Notes under the pieces: generated by a model | Databases searched by the model: none | Told to the model about the DNA's origin: nothing | Seen by the model: the letters and a program-made list of their open reading frames with translations, nothing else | Program-made: the position numbers and the translations under genes | Shown: one piece after another, positions 33,585 through 45,000 of the stretch | Numbering within the stretch: the first letter of the stretch is position 1 | Layout: every line of letters starts with the position of its first letter | NCBI RefSeq assembly: GCF_963924675.1 | Contig: NC_089226.1 | Location: forward strand, 52,655,124-52,719,123 | Reading direction: 5' to 3' | Origin: Phocoena phocoena | Lineage: Eukaryota > Chordata > Mammalia > Artiodactyla > Phocoenidae | DNA length: 64,000 nucleotides

Positions 33585-33817
33585 AAATTTAGGGCTTCCC
33601 TGGTGGCGCAGTGGTTGAGAGTCCACCTGCCGATGCAGGGGACACGGGTTCGTGCCCCGGTCCAGGAGGATCCCACATGCCGCGGAGCAGCTGGGCCCAT
33701 GAGCCATGGCTGCTGAGCCTGCGCATCCGGAGCCTGTGCTCCGCGGCAGGAGAGGCCACAGCAGTGAGAGGCCTGCATACCGCAAAAAAAAAAATAAATA
33801 AATAAAAATAAATTTAG
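33585..33817 (+). mobile_element. CHR-type tRNA-derived SINE with short TSD
   Basis: Body 33593 to about 33809, starting 'ggcttccctggtggcgcagt'; the tail is A-rich with TAAA units ('aataaataaataaaaa'). The visible duplication is AAATTTAG at 33585-33592 and 33810-33817. Confidence 0.93.
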
Positions 33818-34234
33818 ACACATACTTCCCAATTTCCATTCCAAGGGTGAGTTTCTGCTTCTCTCTGTAACTTTTCTTTTGAAAGCACATATACAATGTG
33901 CTATCTCTGATCAGACCTTAATCTACCATTGCTGCTTAGGGTAGCAATGCATGCATGGGGTCCAGTAGGTGGGGGCCACAGTGGATTACTTTGTGGTACT
34001 TGACTTGCCGGGAGTTGGAATGATGGTCTTGTCTCACTCTGTGATAAGGACTATAGTCCATCAAGTGTTTAACGATAGTGTAGGAGTCAGATGACAACAA
34101 GAATGAACTGCTGCATACAGAAACCTGGGGAGAGAGAAAATCAGAAGGAGGTCAAGAACTCCTAAAGGGTTACCTTTAGAGGCTATAATATGGAACCTAC
34201 ACTGACCAAATGAGTTACCGGAAAAGAGGGGACC
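33818..34234. other. Unassigned DNA
   Basis: No gene, repeat or motif recognised. Confidence 0.4.
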
Positions 34235-34560
34235 TAACAAGTATTAAACACCTACTGTGTGCTGGATGCTTTCATCCATTATCCCATTTGCTTTTCACAG
34301 TGACTCTGCAAGAACAATATTACCGTAAGAATTCTAAAGCTAGTTGCCATATAAGAAGTAAGTACTTTATCCACATGCTCTTGGTGCTCAAAGCGACATT
34401 GTGCAATACTTATACACCCCATTTTACAAGTAAGAAATATTGAATATTAGATGAATATTAGAGCAGCTGAGAAACTTACCCAGGTTACCTAGTCCTCATG
34501 TGACAGAGTACACATTTTATTCCGTATCTGCCCAATCTTTACATTTCAACGGACACACTT
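34235..34560 (+). mobile_element. MIR fragments
   Basis: 'ttaaacacctactgtgtgct' with 'ccattatcccatttgctttt' mark the MIR 5' half. A second matching section, 'caccccattttacaagtaag' to 'acttacccaggttacctagt', lies at 34415-34500 and may be the same element with an insertion or a second copy. Confidence 0.7.
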
Positions 34561-34564
34561 ACAA

Positions 34565-34830
34565 GTCTTCTCTAAAGGTTGATTTCCCTCACTAGGCTTG
34601 TAAGCTCAAGACCCATATTATACTCATATTCACACTCCCCAGAACCAGATATGCTCAATCCATTTTAAGTTAATTGGATTGAATTTCTCTATACCAAATT
34701 GCCTCAGTACCTCTTTGACGGCTAGGAAGGTGTGCTATTATTTTTATATTCTTAGCATCCTGTATAGTGTCTTTTGTATTATAGGTGAGTGATAATTGGT
34801 TATTGGATGGATGAATGGATGAATGAGAGG
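34565..34830 (+). mobile_element. L2 LINE 3' fragments
   Basis: 'cactaggcttgtaagctcaa' and 'ccagaaccagatatgctcaa' are L2-like; a second L2-like end is suggested by 'ttcttagcatcctgtatagt' and the terminal GGATGAATGGATGAATGAG at about 34807-34827. Confidence 0.65.
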
Positions 34831-35479
34831 GTCCAAGAAAGAAATTAGCAAACCTCTTCCACTGGATTTGAACATGAAGGAGGGGACAGGAGGTGAAAAA
34901 CAAAGTAGCTAAAATAGGAAAGGATCTTAAAAGTCAGTGATTAGATGAAACACTTGAAGAAGGTTGTTCTTGCCATGGGATACAGTTTAGATCTGAACAA
35001 GGAAGTTGGGAAGTGATGTGTGTGACCCTGACACAAGGTGCTATGGCATATCTCTTCATTTTAAGGGTTGCTTGAGGTCGCTTAATTTCTGTTGCAGCAC
35101 CCATGGTCTTTTCCATGCAGCCTGTGTCTTATGGAACCAAACAATTTGATCACCATAGTGACTTGATTGAGGATAATATCACTTGAGTTGTTCCCTCAAG
35201 CAGCTTGTAGACTAGCAGAAAAGAAGTATGTTAACTTCATAAACAGCTGTAAGCCAAGATAAAAATAGGAGAAATAGACAGAGATAGAGCTATGAGTACT
35301 CCAAAAAGGGAGAAATTGAAACAGTTGTACACTGGAGTTAGCTTTCGAGTCAGCTTTTGAGTCAAGGCTGCCTGAATGAGTGAACAGAATAGGGGTAGAT
35401 GGAGTCAAGGGATAGGCTAGCATGAACAAAGTGGAAAAACGTACCTCCAAGACAGAAACAAAATCTGTCTTCAATTTAA
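34831..35479. other. Unassigned DNA
   Basis: No recognisable features. The minus-strand open frame at 35196-35495 (99 codons) has no domain that I recognise. Confidence 0.4.
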
Positions 35480-35570
35480 AGGGAATGAAATTCAAGTTCA
35501 GAAAGGTAGAGTAAGATCACACAGTGGATGAGTAGTGTGGCCAGAATTCAAACCTAAAAAGGTCGTAATG
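35480..35570 (+). mobile_element. MIR 3' fragment
   Basis: 'gtagagtaagatcacacagt' and 'gtggccagaattcaaaccta' match the MIR 3' half. Confidence 0.65.
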
Positions 35571-35639
35571 ATTTAAGCAGTGGCCTCCATGAATTAAGGT
35601 GGTATCAGGCAATTGGGAGAAGCAGGTTGGGGAGAAACT

Positions 35640-35845
35640 GAGTAATAACGATAATACCAATAGCAAATACTTAAGGAGCCCTATACTCTTCTAAGCACTT
35701 TACATATGTTAACGTATTCAGTCTTCCCAGCAGCCCGTCTATACAGGTGAAAACGAAAGCCCACACAGGTCAAGAGATTTGCTCAAGGTCACACAACTGG
35801 TGATGATTTGAACCCAAACAATCTGGCTCCAGCATGTGATTTGAA
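35640..35845 (+). mobile_element. MIR SINE
   Basis: 'ctcttctaagcactttacat', 'gatttgctcaaggtcacaca' and 'caatctggctccagcatgtg' in the expected order. Confidence 0.9.
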
Positions 35846-36974
35846 ATAAAAACTAGATTAAGGGGGAATTAGAGATGACAAGGGATTAGTATCTTCTAGA
35901 TACACTAAAGACTTCCAGGAGTGAATACCTCAGAACCAGAGCCAAAAGTTCTAACCTCCTTTCTACTGAAGGTCTGTCTTGGGTCAGAAATATGACCCTC
36001 CGTTTCTCCTTCCCTTTACTCTTAAAACAGGGGGAAAAAAAAAACCTAACTGAAAAACAAACTGTAATTAGGATCCTTATCACTTGAATTCAAAACAAAA
36101 ATTAAAAAGCAGCTGAAAGGACTCCTTTGAAACAGGAATGAAATTATTTTAGATTACAAAAAATATGCTAATTAAAAATTATTCATATGTTATTTCGTTG
36201 GTGACTCATGTTACCTTGTTACAGTTTCATTCATTTCTATTGCCTAATGAGCTCATTGAAATAAAGAAAGAAATTTAGATTGAGTTTTAATTTTCTTTAG
36301 TTTCATATATGTTTACATTTCATTTTAGTTGTTAAGCAACCCCTGAAGTTTACTTTTATTTTCCATTTAATTTGAAACTAAAAAGAGAAGAACTTGTAGT
36401 CTGGCTGAGACAAAGGGCCCTCTTTGTTGGTGCATGATGACTGCTTAAAGTAATGGAAATGTTCTTCCCTTAATATTATAATAAACAAATTATCTTCAAA
36501 GAAACAGAATCATTCTTGGCCAAGTATGATCACTAATAGATGGTGGGGAAAAGTCCTCAGTACTAACTACTTTTCTGACTTTTTCACAATATAAGAATAA
36601 AAGTTAAAATGTGGTCCTTGTCTGCCTTAGTGCCTTTTTAGGTGTTTGAACTTGGCCATGAGACTTGGCATTTGTGAGCTTCCACTAGCTTCTTTTTTAG
36701 CTGGAAATCTGCTCTTCCTTCTTTGCAGGGGAGCTATGAGGTCCCCAAGGGATGATGTAGAAGAGTGCTCCAGATGTATGATGCCATAGAAGTTCATGGC
36801 CTTATTAGAATTCTTTTTTTTCTAGTTTTGGCACTTTTAGTCCATGGGAAAAGATCTTGGGAAGTCATAAGTTGTTAACGAAGGTCCTGCCTCTGGATCT
36901 CCATCTCCATTAATGACACAGATAGTGTAGTGAAAAGAGCAGGGAGTAAAAACTGTCTCATTTACTTCTTTTTT
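35846..36974. other. Repeat-free AT-rich stretch
   Basis: Apparently unique. It contains a perfect AP-1 type heptamer TGACTCA at 36202-36208 in an AT-rich setting. No coding evidence. Confidence 0.45.
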
Positions 36975-37120
36975 AAAACCTTTTTTTTTTAACAGTCTTG
37001 CTAGGAGTTTATCAATTTTATTAATGTTTGCAAGGAGCTGAATTTTAGTTTAGTTTCTGTATTATTTTTAAAATTCCATTGATTTCTGCTCTTTATTTTT
37101 TCTTTCTTCTACATATTTTT
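36975..37120 (-). mobile_element. Old L1 ORF2 fragment, antisense
   Basis: 'gctaggagtttatcaatttt', 'attaatgtttgcaaggagct' and 'attccattgatttctgctct' are the complement of the L1 segment between endonuclease and reverse transcriptase (compare 3770-3900). Confidence 0.75.
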
Positions 37121-37674
37121 GTTCTCAATTGGATGCTAAGCAACGTCCACACACTGGATGGGACAAAACTTTAACATCCTCTGCCCTGTGCAACCACAGT
37201 GATTTCTGCTTAGTTCTCGGCTCTACAGCAGCTACTCTTCTAGGCTTATATGCTTGTTCTGATCACGCACAGCCTAACATATGATAAGGAACTCTCACTC
37301 ATTCTTCTGTGGTTCACCCCCTGTATGAATTCAGCCTCTCAGTTACTATGAACCTCTCAAATACCTGTTTGAATAATCAACAGTCCCAAATCTGGTCTTT
37401 GCCTCTTCTTAGCCGTGCTCTCTTTTGGGTTCCACTTTGCTGGGCTTAGTGCAGGATATGCAGCTAGGCGTTTTCTAGGTGAAAATGCATCTAGAGCAAA
37501 TATTTGGCTTGCTTCATCTCTCAAGGACCACGGTCTTGCATTGCCTGTTGTCCAGTGTCTGAAAACAGTGTCCTTGTATAATCTGTCCAGTTTTGTAGGT
37601 TTTATTTTTCAGGAGGAAGACAGGTGTAGTACCAGTTAGTCTGTCATGGCTAGAAGCAGAAGAGATACCATGTT
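37121..37674. other. Unassigned DNA, possibly repeat-derived
   Basis: Follows an L1 fragment directly and could be a decayed part of the same insertion, but I cannot align it by eye. An open frame at 37415-37639 shows no recognisable domain. Confidence 0.35.
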
Positions 37675-37850
37675 TCTAAGAACTGGGAGACTTAGGATCG
37701 AGTCCTGGATCTCCTCCAACCTGTATCCTGTGCCTTTGTTTGTTCATTTGCCCAATTGGTATTAGTATCTTCATTTAATTCACTCACAGGGTCTTGATGA
37801 AGACCAATTTAGATAATGATGTGGAAGTGTTTTGCACGCTAAATAATGTG
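37675..37850 (+). mobile_element. MIRb fragment
   Basis: 'taggatcgagtcctggatct' and 'tcacagggtcttgatgaaga' are degenerate MIRb landmarks. Confidence 0.65.
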
Positions 37851-37984
37851 TTACATAAAAATTGTGTAACATCAAACATGAATATTACTCATTAAGCACA
37901 GATGTTTAAAAGGATTAGTCAACGCGCATGATAAAATAAGTATTTTCTGGCATCTCAGAAAAGGAGAAAGGAGCAGAGGAATAA

Positions 37985-38180
37985 CATTCGCAGTTAATCA
38001 CTATGTGCCCATGCTATACCTGTGGCTTTATTTGAGCAACACTATAGTACACATGCTAATTTTATCCCCATTTTACAGATGAGAAAACAGAGGCTCAGAG
38101 GGGTTATACCACTTGCACAGCTAATGAATGATAGATTCAAAGCTTGATCTGTAGATCACAAAGCCTGTGCTTTGTTTTCC
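37985..38180 (+). mobile_element. MIR SINE
   Basis: 'ttatccccattttacagatg', 'gagaaaacagaggctcagag' and 'acttgcacagctaatgaatg' are clear. Confidence 0.9.
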
Positions 38181-38305
38181 AGAGATTTCTTTCTCAAACT
38201 GAAGGGCTTCATATAAACATCTAGATCAGATTGCTGAACTTCTGAGATTTGCCAACTGCTGAATGAAATACATTCTATTATGGTGTCCTGTTTTCTTTTA
38301 GTGCT

Positions 38306-38336
38306 GTTTTGTTTTTTTTGTTTGTTTGTTTGTATT
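38306..38336 (+). repeat. (GTTT)n microsatellite
   Basis: A T run with GTTT units lies between 'gtgctgtttt' and 'gtatttggga'. Confidence 0.9.
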
Positions 38337-38339
38337 TGG

Positions 38340-38864
38340 GACTTGTTAGAAGTTTTTTGTGTAAATGGTTCTGTGAGAATCATTAATGATGGCCACATCC
38401 CCAAATAACAGAGTCATTCATTTGCGTCCATGTACATCTATGGTAGTGTGTGTATGTATATTTCTGGAGTTGCTTCAAAGTAAATCCTTTCCTTCTTTTT
38501 TACACCAGAAGTCTGGCTTGAAATCAAACTATTAAATGTAGTGTAATCATCACAGTTTGGGATGTTAACACTTAAAAATTGTTCCATGCGTTTTAAATTT
38601 GTTTTGCTGTTTTCCCTGCCTAATTATCATTCCTTTCAATATTTATATGTTAACATGACCTTTTTCTGATTGAATGACTTCAACTGGATCTCAGGTACAC
38701 ACAATATCTTACTTTTAAAATTAAATTACGTTCCAAAATGACAAGTGAATCATATCACAAAAAGAAGCAGACTGTTGGAAAGGTCAGGACATCTGTCAGA
38801 ACCTCAGAGCCATAGTTTTCACAAGTAAGAATCAGAGAACATGAGAAAAAATTCAGGGCACAGA
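38340..38864. other. Unassigned DNA
   Basis: AT-rich, apparently unique, no gene features. Confidence 0.4.
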
Positions 38865-39060
38865 TAGTATTTGAATCGTTACCATGTAGGCACTGTGTTC
38901 AGGATGCTTTCCTATCCATCACTTCATTTAACAGCCACAAAAGTACAACAAGCAAGAAATTGTTATTGCTCTTGACAGTAATTGACACAGAGGGGAAATG
39001 AGCTCTCACAGCTCAGTGTGGAGTGGAGATGGGATTTGCCTTCAGATCTTTCTGATACAC
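38865..39060 (+). mobile_element. MIR fragment
   Basis: 'accatgtaggcactgtgttc', 'cacttcatttaacagccaca' and 'gacacagaggggaaatgagc'. Confidence 0.7.
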
Positions 39061-39289
39061 AAGCCCAAGGCAAGTAAATCATGGTTGGTGTTTCAAATTC
39101 CAATTATAGTTCACCAGGAAGAGTTTAGAAATACCTTGCACGAGGGTGGATCTTAGAAAGAGTGTCTAGTCTCCCGTGGTAACAACTTTTCCATTCATAG
39201 TGTGTTTGCCAAGCCATCTATGTCACTTTAAAGTTAATTATATGTGGTGCATAATACAAGATGGGTGGTACTTTATCATTTTGGCCTCA

Positions 39290-39530
39290 GATTCAACAAA
39301 CATCTATTGAGTACCTGTGATGTGCCAGGTACATCACTTTCTTCTGTGTTCATTGTCTTACGCAGTTCTCTGAGAAGAGTAGTGTCACATTGTGAAATGA
39401 ACACAAGTTTTAGAATCAGACAATCTGGGCCACCCATCTAGGCTCTGCTAAGTGTGGGGCTTTGCGAGTTACTTGAGTATCTGAGCCTCAGTTTTTTCAT
39501 ATAAAATCCAGAAATAGGAGAGCTACCTCA
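39290..39530 (+). mobile_element. Two adjoining MIR-class fragments
   Basis: 'tctattgagtacctgtgatg' to about 39385 is one MIR 5' part; 'gttttagaatcagacaatct' to 'ctgagcctcagttttttcat' (39405-39500) is a MIRb core. Confidence 0.7.
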
Positions 39531-39599
39531 GACATTTGTTATAGAGACTTCAGTGATATCACATCTAAAAAATACCTGAAAATTCACCATAATAAGCAC

Positions 39600-39740
39600 C
39601 AAGTAAAGGGTCACATTCTGCATTATCCTCATTTAATCATTATCCTCATTTAATAAGTGAGAAATAAACTGAGGTTCAAGACGCTTCAAAGGTCATAGAG
39701 TATTGAAAGGGCAGAGTTGGGGATCAAGCAAAAATCTTAA
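39600..39740 (+). mobile_element. MIR fragment
   Basis: 'attatcctcatttaataagt' and 'gagaaataaactgaggttca' are MIR landmarks. The phrase 'attatcctcatttaat' occurs twice (39622 and 39639), a local 17-base tandem duplication. Confidence 0.75.
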
Positions 39741-40319
39741 CAATTCCCTGATGAGGGCTCTTTCTTAGTAGGTTACAGGTACATTTCGGGGGGTACCTGG
39801 TTTTGACCTACCTATTAAATTATGTTAGGATGTAATCACTCACATTACTCAGAAAGCCTTCTTGCACCTTGTCTCATACCCTATAGCTGTGTTTCAATGA
39901 CTCAGTTGTCTTTACTTCTGTCTATTGTAAAGAAGTGCCTTCCAAATTTGGCTTTCTTCTTAGAATAACTGTCCATGTATTTAATGATAGCAAACAAATC
40001 CCTGGTACCCCTTCTCTAGACTTAATGCTTCTTGCTACTAGAACCTCTCCTTGAATTCTATTTGTTAACTGGTCTTTATGAAGCTTTTTCATGAACCTTC
40101 TGAAAATGAGCTGGCCATCATCTCATTCATCAGCTCTTATCTTCAAATGGAAAAGCTATCTTCGGACTCCTCATTTGCACAGCAGAATAGGCATTCCTAG
40201 GAAAATCCTTCACATACACATTTTATTTGGAATGATGATTTGCTAAACCTTTCTAGAAGCAATGGAAGAGCTCATTCACGACCCTTTTGTGACTTCTTAA
40301 GACCTTGGAAAGCAGGAAC
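39741..40319. other. Unassigned DNA
   Basis: Looks like it may be old repeat-derived sequence, but I cannot name a family. No coding features. Confidence 0.35.
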
Positions 40320-40430
40320 TAAGGACTAGTTACCACTCACGATGAGTTAGACATGCAACAGCATTTATCTCATTTGCTTCTCACAGCAAAGTTGGAAACT
40401 AGATAGTGTTCCTTGCATTTTACTGCTGCA
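40320..40430 (+). mobile_element. MIR-like fragment
   Basis: 'gcatttatctcatttgcttc' and 'tcacagcaaagttggaaact' fit a degenerate MIR centre. Confidence 0.55.
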
Positions 40431-40904
40431 TATGAAAAATCTCTGGCAGTGGTTCCTTTGTGTTACTTCTCTCTCTCAGAGTGAAGTAAATTGAAGGGAA
40501 AAGAGTCAAGAAGATGCTGAAGACTTTGCTACAGGTTACTCCAATCTAAAGCTAAGAGTAAACATCAGAGGCACTCCAAATCGAGGTTGCTTTGCCAAGC
40601 CTGTCAATAGCATTTTGGTGGGACTTAGCAAGCGTGTGGCACCACAGAATCTTCCAAGCACTAAACTGCTATTAACTCCCACTTTGGGGAGAAATAAAAG
40701 AGCTCCTGTGTTCTGTAACAGATCTCATGCTCCCGTCAGAACTGCCTACAAAGCTAGTCTGAGAACTCAAAATCCTGTTGACTAGCTCCAGGGAAAATGA
40801 AGTTATTTGTAATCAAAACCATTACAAGCATTACAGAGCCGATGTTTAGATAACAGGTTGTTTTTTTAATTTTTTTTTCCTTCTAGGACTTCTCAAGAGG
40901 GAAA
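40431..40904. other. Unassigned DNA
   Basis: No repeat or gene identified. A T-rich run lies near 40858-40880. Confidence 0.4.
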
Positions 40905-41060
40905 GAAGGAAAATATTAATATTTATTGAGTACCTACTGTGTGCCATCCACTCTTCTAGCACTTTCATATACATTAGCTATTGATCTTTGTGTGCATTAC
41001 CTTCCTGTTTTCCAATTGGGAAAACCGTGTCCTTGAGAGGCTAAATCAATGGTTCTAAGT
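40905..41060 (+). mobile_element. MIR fragment
   Basis: 'tttattgagtacctactgtg' and 'ccactcttctagcactttca' mark the 5' half; the 3' half is weak. Confidence 0.75.
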
Positions 41061-41084
41061 CATCAAAATTATATAGGAGGCACA

Positions 41085-41315
41085 TAATGTAATAGTCAAG
41101 TGAGTGAGTTCTAGAGATGGATGGGACTGGATTTGAAACTACACCTCTTTACAACTGTTTGACTGGAACAGGTTCTGAAGCCTCTTGAACACAAGACCTT
41201 ACATCTTCAGCTGCAGAACAGGGATAATAATAAGATCGTTGTGAGGATTAAATAAAATAATGCCTGGGGAAGCAGTTAACACTCTTCCTGACACAGCGTA
41301 CATGTTTGGTAAATG
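41085..41315 (+). mobile_element. MIRb SINE
   Basis: 'gatgggactggatttgaaac', 'cagctgcagaacagggataa' and 'atcgttgtgaggattaaata' follow MIRb to its 3' end. Confidence 0.8.
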
Positions 41316-42464
41316 TTATTTAGTTAGTTCGTGGGGAGTGGTGGTGGTATTAATATCAGAACTGACCATTTGTTTCCGTTTGATTCCCAAGTCCAGGTCT
41401 TTCATTATACCACAATGTCTTCTAGAACCACCATTTCTCACCTTGGGAATTTGTTCTTTCCAGGCACTAGTTATTTACTTGAGAGAGGCACCTTTAGTCA
41501 TCAGTCACCTGAAATAGGCTTTAGAAAGCTGACATGTGGCCTCATAGTAAGTCTACTAAATTGTGAGTCACTGAGTTGTTTGCTTTGCTAATTTTTGCCT
41601 CTCTTGGTAAGTCTTTCCATAGGTTGAATTACTTTAGGTCCCAAGAATGTAATTATCTCTGAGTGGAAAAACAACCCAGGAGCTATCAACCAAAACTGGG
41701 GAAGGGAGACTGGTTCTTGGGTTATCTGGAGACACAGTGCCAACCATGATGACAGAGCAAGATGTGCACAGAAGCTTGTTAGTTCCAATTAGCAGAGGCC
41801 GCTCTTCCGCCTTTGGGAGACACACGGATTGGTAGCACAGAAAGCCATGTGGTAGACTTCTGCAAAGAAGAGGGCTCGTAACCATGACACAATGGGACAG
41901 CTTTTGACTCCCTCATTCTCTGTGTGTACTTAGTTCTCAGGATGAGATCTCAGATGTGAACTGATGAAAGTATGAAGCCAAAGAATTGAGGCCTAGTTGG
42001 CTAAAAAGAGGGTGTGTTTTTGAGTCCTAAGACTTTAATTTGAGAACTAATTTACTGAAGTATCATTTCATGCAGAATTATTTTCTCCACCCAAACTTTG
42101 GTTTTCTAGAAAATGGAGGAAGATAGTAATGACAATGCAGAAAATAATTCCCGCTCTTTTTATCTCTCAGAGGTGTTGGAAATACCCCATGAGAAAATGG
42201 ATGTAAAAATATTTTATGTTGATTCAGTCGGTCAGCAAGTATTTATTGAGTACCTATGTGTCAGATACAGTTAAACTCTATAATAATATATACAAAGAAT
42301 TTTTTTCGTTGTCGTTGTAGTATTAGGCATTACTTATTTTCCATTCACCAGAGAATAACAGTTGAATATCCATCCTGGCTCCTAAGTCCTATTTCTAGCT
42401 TATCTTCACAATTGGGGAAGAACATCAGACCACACGTTAAGCCACTTGCTGTCCCTTGAACAGT
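41316..42464. other. Long unassigned stretch
   Basis: A short MIR or related fragment ('agtatttattgagtacctat') lies at about 42237-42275. Several open frames of 60-86 codons overlap each other on both strands at 41260-41885 and have no recognisable domains. Confidence 0.4.
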
Positions 42465-42610
42465 CACACCTCTGTACTTTCACCCAAGCTGCTGTTTCTC
42501 CCTGAATGCTTTTCCCTTTCTTTCCTAACTATCCAAATCACGCTCATGACTCAGATATTTTTGTTGAGATTTAAACCCAGGTGAATTTAGCCCCAAAGCC
42601 CATCTTCTCT
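42465..42610 (+). mobile_element. L2-like fragment
   Basis: 'gctgtttctccctgaatgct' and 'tttccctttctttcctaact' resemble the L2 section that precedes the 'ttccctgacc' part. Confidence 0.55.
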
Positions 42611-42634
42611 CTATAGCATATGCCATTTCTCCTC

Positions 42635-42775
42635 AGGGCTCCTCAAACTGTAATGTGTGTACACATCACCTGGGGATCTCATTGAAATGCAGATTCAGGG
42701 CATCTGCATTTCCAACAAGCTTCCAGGTGACCCTGCCAGTCCCTGGACCACAGTTTGAGTAGTAAGATCCTACAC
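42635..42775 (+). mobile_element. MER5A-like MITE
   Basis: 'cctcaaactgtaatgtgtgt', 'acatcacctggggatctcat', 'gaaatgcagattcagggcat' and 'ggaccacagtttgagtagta' are clear landmarks. Confidence 0.88.
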
Positions 42776-43374
42776 TACTAATTCTGGGCCTAAACTGTTA
42801 GCTGCCAACGATACACGACCACATTTTCTTAAGTTAAAATTTACTGGCACATTCCTCTCTGCTAATAGATATGAAAAAAGAAGTGCCTTGTGGTTTTAAT
42901 CAAGTAAGAGACATGTGAGCTTAGAGGAGTCACTGTCTCCCCTGAGCCCAGTTTTCTCATCCATAAAGTAAGCACCGGGCCAGTTCCTGCCTTGTTTTCC
43001 CCACCCTGTCCCTGTGTGTGGCTTCAGTGGACCACGTGTCTAATGGTCCTCTGCAGCTCAGTTTTTGAAACAATTATTTTCCTTTCACTAATGTCACCTC
43101 TCCTTTTATTTTTGAGCCTCTTTGAAAGCTCTTTCTGTGGGGATTGTCATGGAACTTCGAAACAATGTCAAGAGGCAATTGATATTTTTTGGTTGTCAGA
43201 GTCTCTGCTAAATTAAAGGTTAAATATTCCAAAGTCGAGGCCTTCCAGAGGAAATCGATACCCATGAGTGCCACCAATTATTATCATCTCTTCCTCAAGT
43301 GCCATGTTTCTGGTGCATTTCTTTCTGTCTCTATTTCATGAATTTGCATTTTCTCACTCCCTCATGACATAGCA
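42776..43374. other. Unassigned DNA with a MIR-like scrap
   Basis: 'ctgagcccagttttctcatc' at about 42941-42960 is a likely MIRb scrap. The rest appears unique. Confidence 0.4.
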
Positions 43375-43650
43375 ACGAGAGCACAGGCTTTGAATCAGAC
43401 ACTTGGTTGAATGTAAGCATTATTGATTCCAAGTGAGTTAGCCTCCCCGAGACAGCAATTTCCTCATCTGATCATCTGTAAAATGGGATTAACAGTAATA
43501 ATAATAATAAGGAGGAGAAGAAGAAAAAGAGAAAGAAGAAGAAAAAAGCATACAACGGTCTTACTAAGTTTTTGAATGTCAAATTAGATCAGATGTGGTA
43601 TCTGGTTTGTAGCTGGAGCTTAGTAAATGTTGAGTCCTTTCCCAGCCTAT
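43375..43650 (+). mobile_element. MIRb SINE containing a microsatellite
   Basis: 'gcacaggctttgaatcagac', 'tttcctcatctgatcatctg' and 'taaaatgggattaacagtaa' are the MIRb core; 'tttgtagctggagcttagta' is its 3' end. An (AAT)n then GAA/GAG-rich run has grown between them at 43494-43548. Confidence 0.8.
43494..43548 (+). repeat. (TAA)n then purine-rich microsatellite
   Basis: About six TAA units followed by GGAGAAGAAGAAAAAG-type units. Confidence 0.9.
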
Positions 43651-43889
43651 CCTTAGCCATCTTTTCTCTATCTCTTAACGTCTCTCTTTTCCAAACTCAT
43701 TATTCTTCATTGGGCTTCTTTTACCAAGTAGATCATCCGCAAATCTGTAAGTAAAGAAATGAGTGAATAGATTAAAGAATGAATAATACTTTGCATTCTA
43801 CTTCTACCTTTTCAAATCTCTGAAGCATTTTCTTTGGTTAGTCTCGTAACATCCTTAGGCGAGATTGTTTTTGCCTCTCTTATAGTCAC

Positions 43890-44195
43890 ATTTGCCTTCA
43901 CCTATGGGTCTTGTGTTCTTATGGCTTATCAATATAACTCCATGGAGAACTTCCTGAGGGTAAGAACTAGTTCTTATGCATCTCTGCATCAGCTGTGTCA
44001 GGCACAGTGCCTGGCCCACATGATTCCCTGAGTAATGTTATTGAGTGAATGGATGAAGGAAGGAAAGGAAAAAAGGAGGAAGCAAAAAAAGAAGGAAGGA
44101 AGGAAAAATAAATTTATTTTTCTAGCTTGAAAGTGGCTTATCTTGTACAGTGCCTAGCACATAGTAGGTGCTCAATACCTATTCATCAGAAACAT
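43890..44195 (+). mobile_element. L2 LINE 3' end with GGAA expansion
   Basis: 'cttcctgagggtaagaacta', 'caggcacagtgcctggccca' then a GGAA/GAAA-rich run at about 44054-44107, then 'acagtgcctagcacatagta' and 'ggtgctcaatacctattcat'. This may be two overlapping L2 ends. Confidence 0.75.
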
Positions 44196-44829
44196 GCAAT
44201 TGTCAATTTAAGTCTTAGATAGATTCCCAAATGCCAGGTAGATGATAAGAAGTATTTTCTTTGGGGGCTTGCAATGACAAACACAAAAAGTAACCAGGGA
44301 AAAATAGAGAAAGAGAAGCCATTTTTTTTCAGGGCAATGGTGTCAAGCTTTCATGTCCGCCTCCGCTGGGCCTCTGCAGACTGATGGTTGCCAGGGTAAC
44401 CGTAATGCCAAGCCTTTGCATTTGTGTAGTTTTCCATTGATAATTGCTAATGTGAACAAATGCTAGCTTGCACTTTACACCTGCCTGGCTTGTAAGTCTA
44501 CCTTAAATGGATGTGCCAAGATTGAGGAAAAAGTAATCTGCCCTTTCAAGACAACTGACAGGGAGACAAAGTGTTGTTTGGGCCTTTATTGTTACAATTT
44601 TGCTGACAAAATTGCTATGAACTGTCTTCTCTGGATGCATAGCCTGCCTCTGTTGACAGAACCCAGTGTTTATCTTCCAGGAGTGGTATATTAAGTCAGG
44701 GGAAACTTTGATGAAATGTTTGGAGCAGTGTGGTGGAAATTCACTTGTTCCTTTCAGACGCAGGATGGGGAGACATGGCACTGGGGAGGAAGCCGAGGGC
44801 ATGAGGAATTAGGAAGGGGTTAGAGGGAA
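44196..44829. other. Repeat-free stretch with an RFX-type X-box
   Basis: Apparently unique. GTTGCCAGGGTAAC at 44387-44400 is a near-palindromic match to RFX X-boxes, and an AT-rich segment with 'gataattgctaatgtgaaca' follows at about 44440-44459. No coding evidence. Confidence 0.5.
44387..44400. promoter_or_regulatory. Candidate RFX X-box
   Basis: GTTGCC-AG-GGTAAC consists of two half sites with the two-base spacing typical of RFX-family binding. It is a motif match only; binding is inferred. Confidence 0.45.
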
Positions 44830-45000
44830 CTAACTCTTCACCTGCTCTGTGAAAGGCATCGTGTCGGTCTTTCTAGTGTACATGGTCTTAATCGTTCCAA
44901 TGTTCCTTCAGACAGGTATTGAAAAATCTCCATGCTAGAGATGAGGAAACTGGCTCTAATGGTGAATTCCTTTGTTTCAAGTTTCAGGCTGAAATTAAGA
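44830..45000 (+). mobile_element. MIR fragment
   Basis: 'tttctagtgtacatggtctt', 'gctagagatgaggaaactgg'. Degenerate. Confidence 0.65.
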
